64,000 nt of DNA, taken from NCBI GenBank assembly GCA_051294375.1, contig CM119268.1, positions 15,855,959-15,919,958 on the forward strand, given 5' to 3'. A program made the position numbers and the translations under genes. The notes under the pieces were generated by a model. The model was given only the letters and a program-made list of their open reading frames with translations, was not told the origin of the DNA and made no database searches. Within the stretch, counting starts at the first letter, position 1; every line of letters begins with the position of its first letter. This stretch comes from Paraspadella gotoi (Eukaryota; Chaetognatha). This document shows positions 36,985 to 49,111 of this stretch, piece by piece.

Positions 36985-37095
36985 AAATAAGAAGAGAGAG
37001 AGAGAGAAGAGAAAAAGAGAGAGAGAGAGGAGAGGAGAGAGAAGAGAGCAGAGAGAGAGAGAGAGAGAGAGGAAGAGAGAGAGAGAGAGAGAGAG
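36985..37095. repeat. (GA)n-rich tract
   Basis: Interrupted GA dinucleotides. A CT tract follows at 37237, giving another facing purine/pyrimidine pair. Confidence 0.9.
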
Positions 37096-37233
37096 CAGCA
37101 AGCGCAAATCTTTCACTCAAAGGGGATCTTCATCATTATACAGGGGACTAATGAGAGCGGACATCTATTTTTCTCTTTTTCTTATTCTTTCACCTTTTCT
37201 CCCTTTTCCTTTTTTTTTTCACTTCGCCTTTAA

Positions 37234-37236
<3 letters not shown>

Positions 37237-37326
<90 letters not shown>
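37237..37326. repeat. (TC)45 microsatellite
   Basis: 90 bases of uninterrupted TC dinucleotides. Confidence 0.95.
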
Positions 37327-37332
<6 letters not shown>

Positions 37333-37472
37333 CTGCCCTTTCCGTTACCGCCATTTTTTCCGATTTTTTCTCCCACTTTTTTCTCCAATTAGCTTCGTTT
37401 ATAAAATCTGTAGGAGAGAAGAGTCTTTATTCATTTTTTAAGAGTTAGTTGGTTTTCCTTTTAATTTTCGTC

Positions 37473-37505
37473 GTCGTCGTCATCGTCGTCGTCTTCGTCG
37501 CTGTC
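37473..37505. repeat. (CGT)n trinucleotide repeat
   Basis: Run of CGT/CAT triplets of the same family as the CGA repeats elsewhere. Confidence 0.85.
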
Positions 37506-37608
37506 GTCTCACTCGATTGAAAATGAAGAACTCAACGTGATGGAAAATTGTTTTTAAAAGGACAGGAAGCGTGCGACACGGTGACACGGATGGACAGTTC
37601 TACCCTTT

Positions 37609-37631
37609 GATCTCTCTCTCTCTCTCTCTCG

Positions 37632-37727
<96 letters not shown>
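37609..37727. repeat. (TC)n microsatellite
   Basis: Long TC tract with one GCTCC interruption near the left end. Confidence 0.95.
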
Positions 37728-37730
<3 letters not shown>

Positions 37731-38300
37731 ATTCCTTCCTCAGAGTTTCCTCTCCAAAGAATAATGCTATTTTTCTCGATTATTTTCTGTTCTCCCTCTA
37801 TTCTCCTCTTCTTGTTCTCCCCTTTATCTCCCTCTCGTTCTTCCTGGCACCGAAACTTTTGGCCGGACCTTCTTTTCCCCATTCACATTTTCCCTTTCAC
37901 TCTTTCTCCTTTCCCCCCCCCATTCCCTATCCCTCCCTCCCTCTCACCCCCCCCTCTCCCCCCTCGGCTCTTGTCCATCTTCGAGATGTTTTTTTTCTCT
38001 CCATTTTTGACATTTTCTTTTTCTGCTTTTCCACGAGAATCTTTTTTTTCTTCTTTTGAACCTCAAATCTCTTTATTTTTACACTTAAAAAAATTTTTTC
38101 CCCTTATTTGGAACTAAATTTTTTTAAAAAATTCTTTGAAAAAAATAGGAATTTTTTTCGCACCTTCCCGACTTCGACCAAGAGACCCGATCGCTTAAGG
38201 ATGTTTCTTCCTTTCTCCCGCTTCTTCTTCCGCCTCCTCTTCTTCCTCCTCCTCCTCCTCCTCCTTCTCCCACCCCCCTTTTACTCCCCCCTCCTCTGCT
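37728..38300 (+). repeat. Pyrimidine-rich stretch
   Basis: C/T-dominated sequence with poly-T and poly-C runs. Open frames here are compositional. Confidence 0.7.
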
Positions 38301-38534
38301 TCTTTCTCAGTCGTCTTCTCTTCCCAAATCGTCCCACTCATTTATTAATAGCCACTTTTTTGTTCTCGGCCAAAAAAAAAAAGTTTTCAACTTTTTTCGG
38401 GCTTAGATTTTTAAAGTAGAAATATTCAAGTTTATACTTGTTATATATACGAAGATGTCGTTTTACTTTCAAGTGTTTCAAATGTAAAGCTTTCTTTACT
38501 GGTGAACGGAAGCGACGTAATCAAAGTGATAGTA

Positions 38535-39000
38535 GGAGAGAAGAGGAAAAGAAGAGGAGGGGAGCAGGGAAGAGAATATTAAGAGAGGAAGAGGATGAGA
38601 GGGAGAGAAGGTTGAGAGAAACCAGAGATATAGGAAAGATAAGAGAGAGAAAAGAAGTAGGAAACGGTGAAGATGGGAAAGAAGGGAAAAAATAGGGCGA
38701 TGGGAGTTAGAGAAGTAAGAGAAAAGAGAAGAAGGGAGAGAAGAGGGGATATAGAGAAAGAGAAGTGGGGGTGCGAAGGAAAAAAGAAGGATAGAAGAGG
38801 GTATAGAAAAGGGGTAAAAGGGAAATAGAAGAGGCGTAAAAGATGGGTGAAGGAGGGATAGAAAAGGGGTAGAAAAGGGAGGAAAAGAGGGGTAGAAAAG
38901 GGGTAGAAAAGGGAGGAAAAGAGCGGTAGAAAAGTGGTAGAAAAGGGAGGAAAAGATGGATAGAAAAGAGGTAGAAAAGAGAGAAAAAGAGGGGTAGAAG
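38535..39000 (+). repeat. Polypurine stretch with GGTAGAAAAGG minisatellite
   Basis: Almost all A and G. From about 38800 a degenerate tandem unit close to GGTAGAAAAGGG repeats about fifteen times, and it continues into the duplicated block. Confidence 0.85.
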
Positions 39001-39231
39001 GGACGAGGGGTCGTCCTTTAAAAATTCTCGTCTCGTGTCATTTTTCAAGGAAGCGAAAAAGGATTCGGTGGCCAAGGAATCCTTTCCCAGGGCGACGACT
39101 CCTTTCGAAAAAAAAAAGAGGACCTGTCGTTGTTGTTGTCGTCATCGCCGTCGTCGTTGGCATCTCGGGTCTTACAATGGAGTGCGAAATGAGTGAGGGA
39201 GAGAAGGAAAGAAAAAAAGCGGAAGAAAGCG

Positions 39232-39314
<83 letters not shown>

Positions 39315-39351
39315 ATTAAAGAGAGAAAGAAAATAAAAAAGAGAAAAAGAG

Positions 39352-39386
<35 letters not shown>

Positions 39387-39390
39387 AAAA

Positions 39391-39426
<36 letters not shown>

Positions 39427-39882
39427 AGTCAAAAAGTGGAAAGGGAAAAAGAGACGGAGAATATGGTAAAAATGTAAGAATAAATTATATAAAGAATAAA
39501 TTATGAAAGAATAACCGTATGAATGAGTTCAAAATAAGATGAGTGTAGAAACTAGAAAGGAAACGAGAGGTCGCGCCTGGTGAGGGAACGGGGCGAAGAA
39601 ATGATTAGGGTGAGTTAACGAGATGAGAAACGCTTAAGAGGATTTTCCAGGTAGGAGTTCGTCCTTTCTTGTTTGGTCTCGAGAAGGAAGCCCGAGGTAA
39701 GTCGCGGTTCCACCTTCGGTCTTTCAAGAAATCGAGATTCCATTAGTCGCGCCCCCCGTCGTCGACGGCCACTTTGGAAGGTAAGTGTAATGACGAAAAG
39801 TAAGTTTGAGACTTGAAAAAGTTGAGGAATGCCCGATGACGTTTGAAATTGGGACTTTAATGAAGAGACAATAATTAAAATG

Positions 39883-39895
<13 letters not shown>
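38890..39895 (+). repeat. 1.0-kb direct repeat, copy 1 of 3
   Basis: Matches 40100-41090 and 52643-53632 in the same orientation. It contains the GGTAGAAAAGG minisatellite end, a GTTGTTGTCGTCATCGCCG triplet stretch and a GAAA tetranucleotide array (39236-39426). No gene. Confidence 0.9.
39236..39426. repeat. (GAAA)n tetranucleotide array
   Basis: Tandem GAAA units with a few variants. Equivalent arrays lie at 40443-40640 and 52985-53182. The poly-Lys/Glu/Arg frames are artefacts. Confidence 0.95.
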
Positions 39896-39918
<23 letters not shown>

Positions 39919-39968
39919 GAGGAGAAGAGGGGTAGAAAAGGGGGAAAAGATGATAGAGAAGGGGTAGG

Positions 39969-40067
39969 TGGGGGGGGCGGGGGCGGAAAAGGAGGGGGGG
40001 GGGGGGGGGGGGGGGAGTGTGGGGGGGGGGGGTGGGGGGGGCGGGGGGGGGGGGGGGGAAAAGGAGG
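39969..40067 (+). repeat. Poly(G)-rich tract
   Basis: About 100 bases that are nearly all G, including runs of over 10, followed by 14 T. An equivalent tract is at 52511-52601. It is either a G-quadruplex-prone purine tract or an artefactual consensus. Confidence 0.9.
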
Positions 40068-40099
40068 GTTCTTTTTTTTTTTTTTATATTTTTTCTGTT

Positions 40100-40468
40100 T
40101 TATTCTCTTCTAGAAAAAGGGTAGAAAAGGTAGGAAAGAGCGGTAGAAAAGTGGTAGAAAAGGAGGTAAAAGATGGATAGAAAAGAGGTAGAAAAGAGAG
40201 AAAAAGAGGGTAGAAGGACGAGGGTCGTCCTTAAAAATTCTCGTCTCGTGTCATTTTCAAGGAAGCGAAAAAGGATTCGTGGCCAAGGAATCCTTTCCAG
40301 GGCGACGACTCCTTTCGAAAAAAAAAAAGAGGACCTGTCGTTGTTGTTGTCGTCATCGCCGTCGTCGTTGGCATCTCGGGTCTTACAATGGAGTGCGAAA
40401 TGAGTGAGGGAGAGAAGGAAAGAAAAAAAGCGGAAGAAAGCGGAAAGAAAGAAAGAAAGAAGAGAGAG

Positions 40469-40527
<59 letters not shown>

Positions 40528-41090
40528 ATTAAAGAGAGAAAGAAAATAAAAAAGAGAAAAAGAGAGAAGAAAGAAAGAAAGAAAGAAAGAAAGAAGAAAG
40601 AAGAAAGAAGAAAGAAAGAAAGAAAGAAGAAAGAAAGAAGTCAAAAAGTGGAAAGGGAAAGAGACGGAGAATATGGTAAAAATGAAGAATAAATTATATA
40701 AAGAATAAATTATGAAGAATAACCGTATGAATGAGTTCAAAATAAGATGAGTGTAGAAACTAGAAAGGAAACGAGAGGTCGCGCCTGGTGAGGGAACGGC
40801 GAAGAAATGATTAGGGTGAGTTAACGAGATGAGAAACGCTTAAGAGGATTTTCAGTAGGAGTTCGTCCTTTCTTGTTTGGTCTCGAGAAGGAAGCCCGAG
40901 GTAAGTCGCGTTCCACCTTCGGTCTTTCAAGAAATCGAGATTCCATTAGTCGCGCCCCCGTCGTCGACGGCCACTTTGGAAGGTAAGTGTAATGACGAAA
41001 AGTAAGTTTGAGACTTGAAAAAGTTGAGGAATGCCCGATGACGTTTGAAATTGGGACTTTAATGAAGAGACAATAATTAAAATGTAATCT
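40100..41090 (+). repeat. 1.0-kb direct repeat, copy 2 of 3
   Basis: Second tandem occurrence of the 38890-39895 block, differing by small indels. It is separated from the first by a CT tract and the poly(G) tract. Confidence 0.9.
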
Positions 41091-41100
41091 CTCTTCTCTC

Positions 41101-41132
<32 letters not shown>

Positions 41133-41191
41133 TATTTATAAGACCTTTATATATCGCTTTAATTCCTTTTATCAGTCTCTGTCTTTCTCTT

Positions 41192-41280
<89 letters not shown>

Positions 41281-41305
41281 NNNNNNNNNNNNNNNNNNNN
41301 NNNNN

Positions 41306-41338
<33 letters not shown>
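41089..41338. repeat. (CT)n tracts interrupted by gap
   Basis: CT dinucleotides with occasional TTT and GTC units on either side of the N gap at 41281-41305. Confidence 0.9.
41281..41305. other. 25-base N gap
   Basis: Fixed-length run of N inside a CT microsatellite. The second 8.7-kb unit reads through the equivalent point at about 53820. Confidence 0.99.
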
Positions 41339-41341
<3 letters not shown>

Positions 41342-41820
41342 CCGAATTAAATTTTTCAGCAAGACGCGAACAGCTCTGGCCTCCTCGATGGGTCAACTTC
41401 CAAGGAATTTTCAATTTTTCTCACGGAAAAGAAATGCTAATTTTTAAAAAAAAAAGTGGAAAGGAGAAAAAAAATCTAGAAGAATCGTTTTTAATTCATT
41501 TTTTGTATATATTATACAACGTAGCTTTAAAGAGAAAGAACTATATTTAGCAAGTTTAACTAATGAAATTACCTATGTAAGTAAATAACTTGGTTTAAAC
41601 TGACATTGTTTCCGGGAAGAAAGAAAAAAAAAAGAAAAAAATAACAAACCGAAGTGAAAGAAAAGGAGCTAGAGAGAGACAGTGAGAGAAAGAAAAGGAG
41701 CGAGAGAGAGACGGTGAGAGAAAGAATGTCTTTTAGCGATTTCCAAGCAAAACTGTCGCTAAAACGCTAAAAAGATTTCAATTTGAGAAACCAGGACGCG
41801 AGGTGGAGACACGGAAAGAA

Positions 41821-41825
<5 letters not shown>

Positions 41826-41886
<61 letters not shown>
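41826..41886. repeat. (GA)n microsatellite
   Basis: GA tract with an equivalent at 54339-54399. Confidence 0.95.
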
Positions 41887-41890
<4 letters not shown>

Positions 41891-42093
41891 CGGGAAAAGA
41901 AGCTAAGAAAGAAAAAAGAGGGAGAGGAGCAAAAAGATTCGTGGCCAGGTTCGAAAAACAAAAGACATGAGATGTCGCTCGTCCAGAATTTCCTTTTGTT
42001 TGTTTTCGACGAAAAGTCGAAAAAAAAAGTGAAAAGAAAATGTTTTCGTTTCTCAGAGACGAGAAGATGTTTTCTTTTAGATTTACCGAGAAA

Positions 42094-42100
<7 letters not shown>

Positions 42101-42160
<60 letters not shown>

Positions 42161-42180
42161 CGAGAGCGAGAGAGAGAGAG
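42101..42180. repeat. (GA)n microsatellite
   Basis: GA tract with GGAGAGAGCGAG interruptions and an equivalent at 54614-54694. Confidence 0.95.
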
Positions 42181-42870
42181 ACCGAAAGAAGTTGACTAAG
42201 CATTATACTGCACAAAGAAGAAAGAGAAAGTCAGAAATAAAGCTTTTGTGAATCCGGAATAAGTTTTTCTATCTCAGTTTCCAAAGCAAAAGAAAAAAAA
42301 AGAACAAGAGGGAGAAAAGCAAAAAAAAAAAGCAAAAAAAAAACATACAAAACAACAAACAAAAGATCTGCGAGGCAGGAAAAACGGAGGCGAACAAAAA
42401 AAAATTTCAGCGTCGGAAGTCAGACCTTTTCTTTATGTCATTAGAATCCTTTTTGTTCAAAAACAGAAGCGACCTCTTCTGACGACGAAAGAAATGGAGA
42501 ATGCGTCGTCGTCATCGTTGTCGTCGTCGTCGTCATCGTCAGAGATTACGACTAAATTCAAAACAAAGCGCCGGTATGACTCGCCCACTGCGTCGTCAGA
42601 GGAACCGCTTGTCTGGAAAAGTGGGTGTGTCGCGAACTGCGCCCCCCCATATCCCTTTTTTTTCTGACTGGATGTCGGTGACCGTCGGTCCGTTCATGGG
42701 TTTGTTCGTCCGTTCACACTCACGCCTCTCGCGTTCACATACGTCCACGTTTTTCTCGTGAGTTTCTCTTTGTGATCGCGAAATCTCGCATCGATACACC
42801 CGACCGTCGCTCACGATCAAGTGAATAAAGAGAAATAAATAAGGAAAAAAAGAAAGATAAACAAATAAAG

Positions 42871-42871
42871 A

Positions 42872-42966
<95 letters not shown>

Positions 42967-43040
42967 ATATAAATAAATAAATAAATAAATACAATGAATG
43001 TAAGCTAATTTATTTATTTATTTATTTATTTATATCTTTA
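42871..43040. repeat. (AAAT)n array followed by inverted (TTTA)n
   Basis: About 30 AAAT units (42871-42990) are followed after a short spacer by TTTA units (43009-43034), so the strand can fold on itself. The equivalent at 55374-55545 is shorter and broken by ATAATA deletions. Confidence 0.9.
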
Positions 43041-43404
43041 TTTATAAATAAAGAAAAAAATAAATAAAATAAATAAAGATTAAAAAGAAAGAAAGTAAGG
43101 AATAGAATAAGGGAGGAAAAAAAAGCAATCACGTAGAAAACTACGCCCAAGAAGTTTCCTTTGTAATCTATTTCGCCAATCTCTTCTTTATTTTCTCTCT
43201 CTCTCTCTTCTCTCTTTCACCTTACACTTTTCTATTTCTCCTCTCTCTTCTCTCTTTCACCTCTCTTTTCTATTTCCCTCTCTCTTCTCTTTCGACCTGT
43301 CAGCGTTACACATAACCTTCTCGTCCGACTGCCTTTCCTTCGCTCGTCTCCCGAGGCCCGCGTCATAATTAAAATTTTTGACGTTTCGGCCGCGAATCTT
43401 CTCT

Positions 43405-43427
43405 CCTTCTCTCTCTCTCTCTCTCTC

Positions 43428-43475
<48 letters not shown>
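43405..43475. repeat. (CT)n microsatellite
   Basis: CT tract about 125 bases left of a GA tract at 43601-43683. The pair forms an inverted-repeat hairpin candidate. Confidence 0.9.
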
Positions 43476-43479
<4 letters not shown>

Positions 43480-43600
43480 CTTCTCTTTCCACCCTAACTC
43501 TCTCTTTCTCCCTCTTCCGCTTTTTAGGCCTTTTCTCTCTTTCGGGTCAAGTTTTCGGTCAGTTGAGTCAAAATTCTGACGGATGAAGGTTATGGGCCGT

Positions 43601-43601
43601 T

Positions 43602-43683
<82 letters not shown>
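43601..43683. repeat. (GA)n microsatellite
   Basis: GA tract with GGAGA and GAAGA interruptions. The partial copy starting at 48692 begins within the equivalent tract. Confidence 0.9.
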
Positions 43684-43689
<6 letters not shown>

Positions 43690-43929
43690 TAACATGAAGA
43701 CAATAAAAACTAATGAGTGAGAAAGACAAGACCATTAACGGACAAAAAAATCTTTACTTGAATCTTTCAAGATATTTTTTAATTTTGTAAAACACGGAAG
43801 GAAATTAAACTATATGTAAAATTGTAACTGTAAAGTATCATTTCGTATAAACAATTAATTTATTACTAAACATTCTACAAGTACAAATAAGAAAAAAACG
43901 TAATGAAAATAAAATGAAAAAAAACTCAC

Positions 43930-44068
43930 CGGAAGTGGAAACCATTTACGAGCTGCGCGGTGTTTGCTGCGGTGAACTTGACGTCGGGAAGTAGATCTTG
44001 ATAATGCGGATGAAGGGTAGCGGAGTAGAAGACATCAGCTTCGCCTTCGCAGATGCATCGGCGTCAGA
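43930..44068 (-). pseudogene. pros: pros homeodomain exon, frameshifted duplicate 1
   Basis: A 139-base version of the 148-base pros exon at 48959-49106, with the same CCG/GTGAGT donor and GTCAG acceptor. Single-base losses break the frame: stretches such as KAKLMS and IIKIYFPTS are readable only in pieces. It shares every one of these differences with the copy at 56432-56570, so both derive from one error-bearing sequence. I read it as an assembly duplicate of the intact exon rather than a true paralogue or decayed gene. Confidence 0.85.
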
Positions 44069-44084
44069 CTGACGTGTCAGCGTC

Positions 44085-44093
44085 GTCAAGGAA
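44085..44093 (-). promoter_or_regulatory. U12-type branch site, duplicate 1
   Basis: TTCCTTGAC upstream of the duplicated pros exon, the same as at 49124-49132. Confidence 0.6.
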
Positions 44094-45060
44094 AACTCGA
44101 TATTTTTTTTTTTGGCGCGTTTGAAGCAGCGTACTTTGCAGCATTCGTAGCAGCGTATTTGCAGCATTTTGGCATCGTTCGTAGCAGCGAGCTTAGCAAC
44201 ATTTATTTCGCATGCTGGGTGACAACCTTAAACGTACTTCAACGCTCAAGTATATAAACAAATTTAAGACGAAAATATTTTAAAATATTGAAAATAACTA
44301 AATGAAGGTAATAATATATCCTCCAAAGGCCAATTCTTTCGTACAATTTAACTAGTAAGAATCGTTCACCTCACAGAAACCTTCCGCCTCAAATGAACGC
44401 GATTTCATCTTTTTGCGTGAATTCGAGAAAGTCGAAAATTCTTTTCATTCCTTGCGCCACTTCCCTTTTCCTTTTCATTCCAGCGTCGTCGTCGTCGTCG
44501 TCGCGGCATCGGTCGCCAGGCGAGAATAGATTCTAAAGTCGTCGTCATCGTCTTCTTGAAATTCTCAGTCAATCCTGAGACTCACCTGAGACTTTTTGCC
44601 AATTTTCAAAACGCCTCGCTCGCCTCTCAAAAAAAAAAAAATACTCGGAACAAAAAATGTCGCAGCTTTTTCGCGCAAAAACCTTCTTTTCCAATACAGT
44701 CTACCCAGGCTACCAGGGTACCAGGCGTTTTTTCCCCTTCTTCCATGTCAATTGCTCAAGCCCTTTCCTCTTCAGCCTCTTTCCTCTGGCCACCTTGCCC
44801 GTCGCCCCTCTCCTTTTCTCTATCCTCGCTTCGTGTCTTCTCTTTCCGTATTTCTTTTTTGGCGTCGATTACACAAACAGATTTTGGGTAAGTCATCGAT
44901 CGTCCGACGACGACGACGACGACGACGACGACGGGCTGGAAAGCGGACGCCGATCGAGCGAAGGTAAGGAATAACTCTCTTCCCCCCCCAACGGAGCGAA
45001 TCGAGAAACGCGTCGGACAAACAAGGAAAAAACTCGATCCCTTTACACGCTCCCCACACA

Positions 45061-45065
45061 GAGAA

Positions 45066-45110
<45 letters not shown>

Positions 45111-45134
45111 AGAGAGGAAGAGAGAGAGAGAGCG
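45061..45134. repeat. (GA)n-rich tract
   Basis: GA dinucleotides with GGAGAAGAG interruptions and an equivalent at 57563-57636. Confidence 0.9.
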
Positions 45135-45622
45135 CCTGCAATTTGATCCGCGTGCCTTGGCGCTGGCGCGCGTTGGTACCAGGAGGCGCAGGAACGACTT
45201 CGCGTGGCGAACTCACCATTCGCGGCTCAGAAGATATCGACGTTAGTACTCGTTTCGGTTCGATCTCGAGGGGATGGGGGGTGAGTATGGGTAAGTTAAT
45301 GGAGGGGCGGGCGTGGGAACACGGGTGGGATCGCGAGGTGAGGTTTGAAACACTGGCGCATTCGGATGGTGGAAGTAATCATTCTTTCGACCGCGGAAGA
45401 TTAAAATTAAAGATTTCGAACAAATTTAATTAAATTGTTCGGAATTAAAAGAAGGACGAAACGACAGTGGAGAGAGACTTCAAAAAGAAAAAGCAAATTG
45501 GTTTCAATAAAGAAAGAAGAAAAAAGAAAACGAAGACAGAGAAGAAAGAAAAAAAAAATTGATTTAACGGTTTCCTCGAGGTTTGCGGTGAGGTAAGTTT
45601 ATCCGAAAGAGAGAGAGGAGAG

Positions 45623-45663
<41 letters not shown>

Positions 45664-46942
45664 GATATCGATCTCCTTTTTTTTTTTTCGGTTTCCATTA
45701 TTTTATTCTTGTTTTCTTAATCGACCTGAGGTTTCTTTTCGAGTTTTTTTTTCCCATTTATTCTTACGCTGAAAAAAAATATACGGGTTCCCCGGGTATT
45801 TTTCCTTCCCTCCTCCTCTCGGTTTACTAGGTGTTTTTTTTGACACATAAGTACAACTAATACCGAAGCGCCACACCGCGCCGCGTAAACGAGTCAATTG
45901 ACGAAGCCTTGGAAACTGAAAATTTAACTCGGCCTCTCCTTTTATATTCTCTCCCATTTGCTGACTTCGCCCTCTGCCTCACCGGTCACCACGTCTCCTT
46001 ACCTCTTCCTATTGCAATATCCCGTCTCCCCCTCAGCATCGATTCGATACAAGTTCTCCTCCATCACGGCAATGAACGCCGACGCTGTTGCGGCACGTGC
46101 GAGGCCCACGGCGAACAGGAGGGATAGAAAGTAAGAGAAAAAAAAAAGGAGTTAAGATAAAAAAAAAAGAAAGATCAAAAGTAATGAGAAAGAAAGAAAG
46201 GATCGAAAAATAGACAGAAGTAAGATAGAAATAAAAAGATAAAAGAAATACAGAAAGGAAAAAAGCAAAAGAAGGCAACGAGAAAGAAAAAAAAATATGA
46301 AAGACAGAAAGAAGCAAGCAATGAAGAATCATAGAAGAAAGACAAAGACTTCCACACAAAAAAAGAAAAAAAATGAGCGAAATTATCATCTGGTCGAATT
46401 GAAACGGAACGTGTTCGTCGGCCTTTGAGGTTTTTAAAAAGACTTGGATTTCGGGTTTTTGACCAAAAAGAACAAAAAAATCGATTGAGAAAACTTTTTT
46501 TTCCTTTGAAATCTTATTTGGTCTTCTGTTCTGCCCTGTCTCTCTCTCTCTTTTCTGCTCTGTCTCCTCTATTTTTTTTTCTTTTGCCAAGTCGCCTCTC
46601 TCTTCCTTCCTTTCCTTTTAGCACCTTTTCCTTGAGTCATGTCTTGCGCCTTCTTCTTCGATCCGGATTGAAGAAAAAAAGGAAAGAAGAGGAAATCGGA
46701 CCCTGCCTCTTCCTCCTCCTCCTCTTCCTCCTCGCGCCGTTCCTCCGTTTGTCTTCCTTTTTTCCTTCATTTGCGAAAGAGAGAAAACGAAAGGGGAATT
46801 CGGTTCGCAAGAAGGGACACGTCTGTAGCGAGACATTCGCTGTATCACGGACTTTTTTCGCCTTCACCGCGATCCGATCCTCGTTTTAATGTCGATCTCT
46901 TTTTTTTCTTTCTCTTACATACTTTTTTTTAATCTCCTTCAT

Positions 46943-46944
<2 letters not shown>

Positions 46945-47005
<61 letters not shown>

Positions 47006-47014
47006 GAGAGAGAT
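46945..47014. repeat. (GA)n-rich tract
   Basis: Interrupted GA tract. The 52216-52320 tract in the partial copy is a single perfect run that replaces this tract, about 150 bases of intervening unique sequence and the next tract. Confidence 0.9.
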
Positions 47015-47168
47015 GGATAAATTAACCCTGGGGGGCGTGGCGATCAAAAGTAAAAGGTAAGTCTTGAACAAAGTCGCTTTTTATTATTTGTTTTGCCTTG
47101 GAATTAATTTTTCTTGGGCCGGAGGGAGAGAAACTGGAGAGAAGAGCGAGGTGGAAAGAGAAAGGACG

Positions 47169-47271
<103 letters not shown>

Positions 47272-47472
47272 GACTTGAAAGAAAATAAGTCCATAAGCAT
47301 CGAGGCGATCATTAGCCATTTAGCCACGATGTCATCCTCATTCTTCTCTCTCCTCCTTTATAATCTTTCCTCTCCTTTCCTCCTCTTCCTCCTCTTCCTC
47401 CTCCCTCATCGCGCCTCATCTATTTCTTATAAGGACAATATCCCCCTAATCGTTATCAGGAGCGAGAGTTGG

Positions 47473-47586
<114 letters not shown>

Positions 47587-48096
47587 GAGACGACAGATGG
47601 GAAGAAAAACCCATAAGTCTCATCTTTCCAATCGGTGAAGCGGTAGGCCTTGGAATATGGTATAGACTTTAATGACTCCGATCAGGCGCGCGATGGAAAA
47701 TGGGATGGTGGTAAGGTGGCATCCTGGGACACTGGAAGGTGGTAAGTGAATCCTGGAACACTGGAATTGTGGAAAAGTGAAAATGAAAAAAAGGTGGAAG
47801 GATGGAAGAGTCCGAATTGTTAACAATTTTAAGTAATTAAGCACAATTTAACAAACAGTCTTTTTCTTGATGAAATTCCTTCTAATCTTTGTTGTTGTTG
47901 TCGTGTCATTCTCGTCAAGCGTCGATCGCTTCTTCGTTATAATTATTTAAATATTATTCTTATATTCATCCCATTTTCGCAGAGGAAAGATGATTACCGG
48001 CAGATATTCGAGGGATATGAATTAATATTTGTAGATTTCCATTACGAGAATTACGACAACCAATGTGATCATCGTCATCGTTCAACCGTCGTGCGA

Positions 48097-48138
48097 CCTC
48101 GACGACGACGACGACGATGACGACGACGACGACGACGC
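48097..48138. repeat. (CGA)n trinucleotide repeat
   Basis: CGA triplets with one CGATGA interruption, equivalent to 60642-60682. Confidence 0.9.
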
Positions 48139-48482
48139 CAAGAAAGACGACGTTCTATATCTATTCCACTTTAAAAAAAAAGAAAAAAAAGCGAAAAAAG
48201 GAAAATTCTGCACAAAAAGTTTGCACAAGAATTCGATATCGCTTTCGAAATCTAATCCTCAGTTTTTCTGGCAGCTCCTTCTTACTTGCGCCCCCAAACT
48301 ATTTCCGCGCCGCGCGATTTCCCCCCCCAATTTTATTTTTTTTATTTTTTTTTCTTTCAAGCTAATTTAGTGTAGTATTCTTTTCTTTCCTATTTAATTT
48401 ACTTTGTCTCGCTAATCTAGAAATTTTCTTTTCTTTTGTCTTTCTTTTTTCATTTTATGTATCTTCGTTTCTGTTCTAAGTC

Positions 48483-48592
48483 TGTCTGTCTGTCTTTCTT
48501 TCTGTCTTTCCTTTCTGTCTTTCTTTCTTCTTTCTTTCTTTCTTTCTTTTCTTTCCTTTTTTCTTTCTTTCTCTCTTTCTTCTTATTTAGGG
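48483..48592. repeat. (CTTT)n / (CTGT)n tetranucleotide array
   Basis: CTGT units followed by CTTT units. The equivalent at 61026-61160 is longer and cleaner. Confidence 0.9.
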
Positions 48593-48666
48593 ATTTAACT
48601 TTTCTTTATCAGTTTTCGTCTAATTGCTTTGCGCCAAAATCGTTTAACCGTGAAATTCGCTGACCT

Positions 48667-48691
48667 NNNNNNNNNNNNNNNNNNNNNNNNN
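48667..48691. other. 25-base N gap
   Basis: Fixed-length run of N at the right end of the first 8.7-kb unit. The second unit continues past the equivalent point. Confidence 0.99.
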
Positions 48692-48958
48692 AGAGAGAGA
48701 GAGAAAGGAATAACATTGATAGACAATAAAAACTAATGAGTTGAGAAAGACAAGAACAATTAACGGACAAAAAAAATCTTTACTTGAATCTTTAAAGATA
48801 TTTTTTAAATTTTGTAAAACACGGAAAGGAAATTAAACTATATGTAAAATTGTAACTGTAAAGTATCATTTCGTATAAACAATTAATTTATTACTAAACA
48901 TTCTACAAGGTACAAATAAGAAAAAAACGTAAATGAAAATAAAATGAAAAAAACTCAC

Positions 48959-49106
48959 CGGAAGTTGGAAAACCATTTGACGAGCTGCGCGGTGTTGCTG
49001 CGGTTGAACTTGACGTCGGGGAAGTAGATCTTGATAATGGCGGATGAAGGGTAGCGGGAGTAGAAGAACATCAGCTTCGCCTTTCGCAGATGCATCGGCG
49101 TCAGAA
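48959..49106 (-). CDS. pros: prospero homeobox protein, homeodomain exon (intact copy)
   Basis: Encodes the N-terminal part and DNA-recognition helix of the Prospero homeodomain. On the minus strand, 48 complete codons read [20 protein letters not shown], then [16 protein letters not shown], then [12 protein letters not shown], ending in CG of a split Arg codon at a GTGAGT donor. This matches the [22 protein letters not shown] and [13 protein letters not shown] signatures of arthropod Prospero, with Prox1-like FY at the FFY position. The 5' boundary is given for a GTCAG acceptor. An AC acceptor five bases upstream (exon start 49111) is equally plausible and fits the U12-type branch site at 49124-49132. 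The frame also stays open upstream to about 49283. The missing N-terminal region of Prospero is not recognised in the window. Confidence 0.95.
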
Positions 49107-49111
49107 CTGAC
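49107..49111 (-). other. pros: Alternative 3' splice site segment (AC versus AG)
   Basis: Minus strand reads CACAC/GTCAG/TTCTG. An AC acceptor would end at 49112 and an AG acceptor at 49107. They lie 13 and 18 bases from the branch adenosine at 49125, both acceptable for a U12-type intron. Confidence 0.5.

Noticed and set aside
39236-39426. Possible CRISPR-like or satellite array
   Set aside because: Units are four bases with no spacers. It is a GAAA microsatellite.
45190-45240. Minus-strand micro-exon (IEPKRVLTSI) with ATG/GTGAGT donor
   Set aside because: The more accurate copy at 50390-50440 has in-frame stops, so the frame is not conserved.
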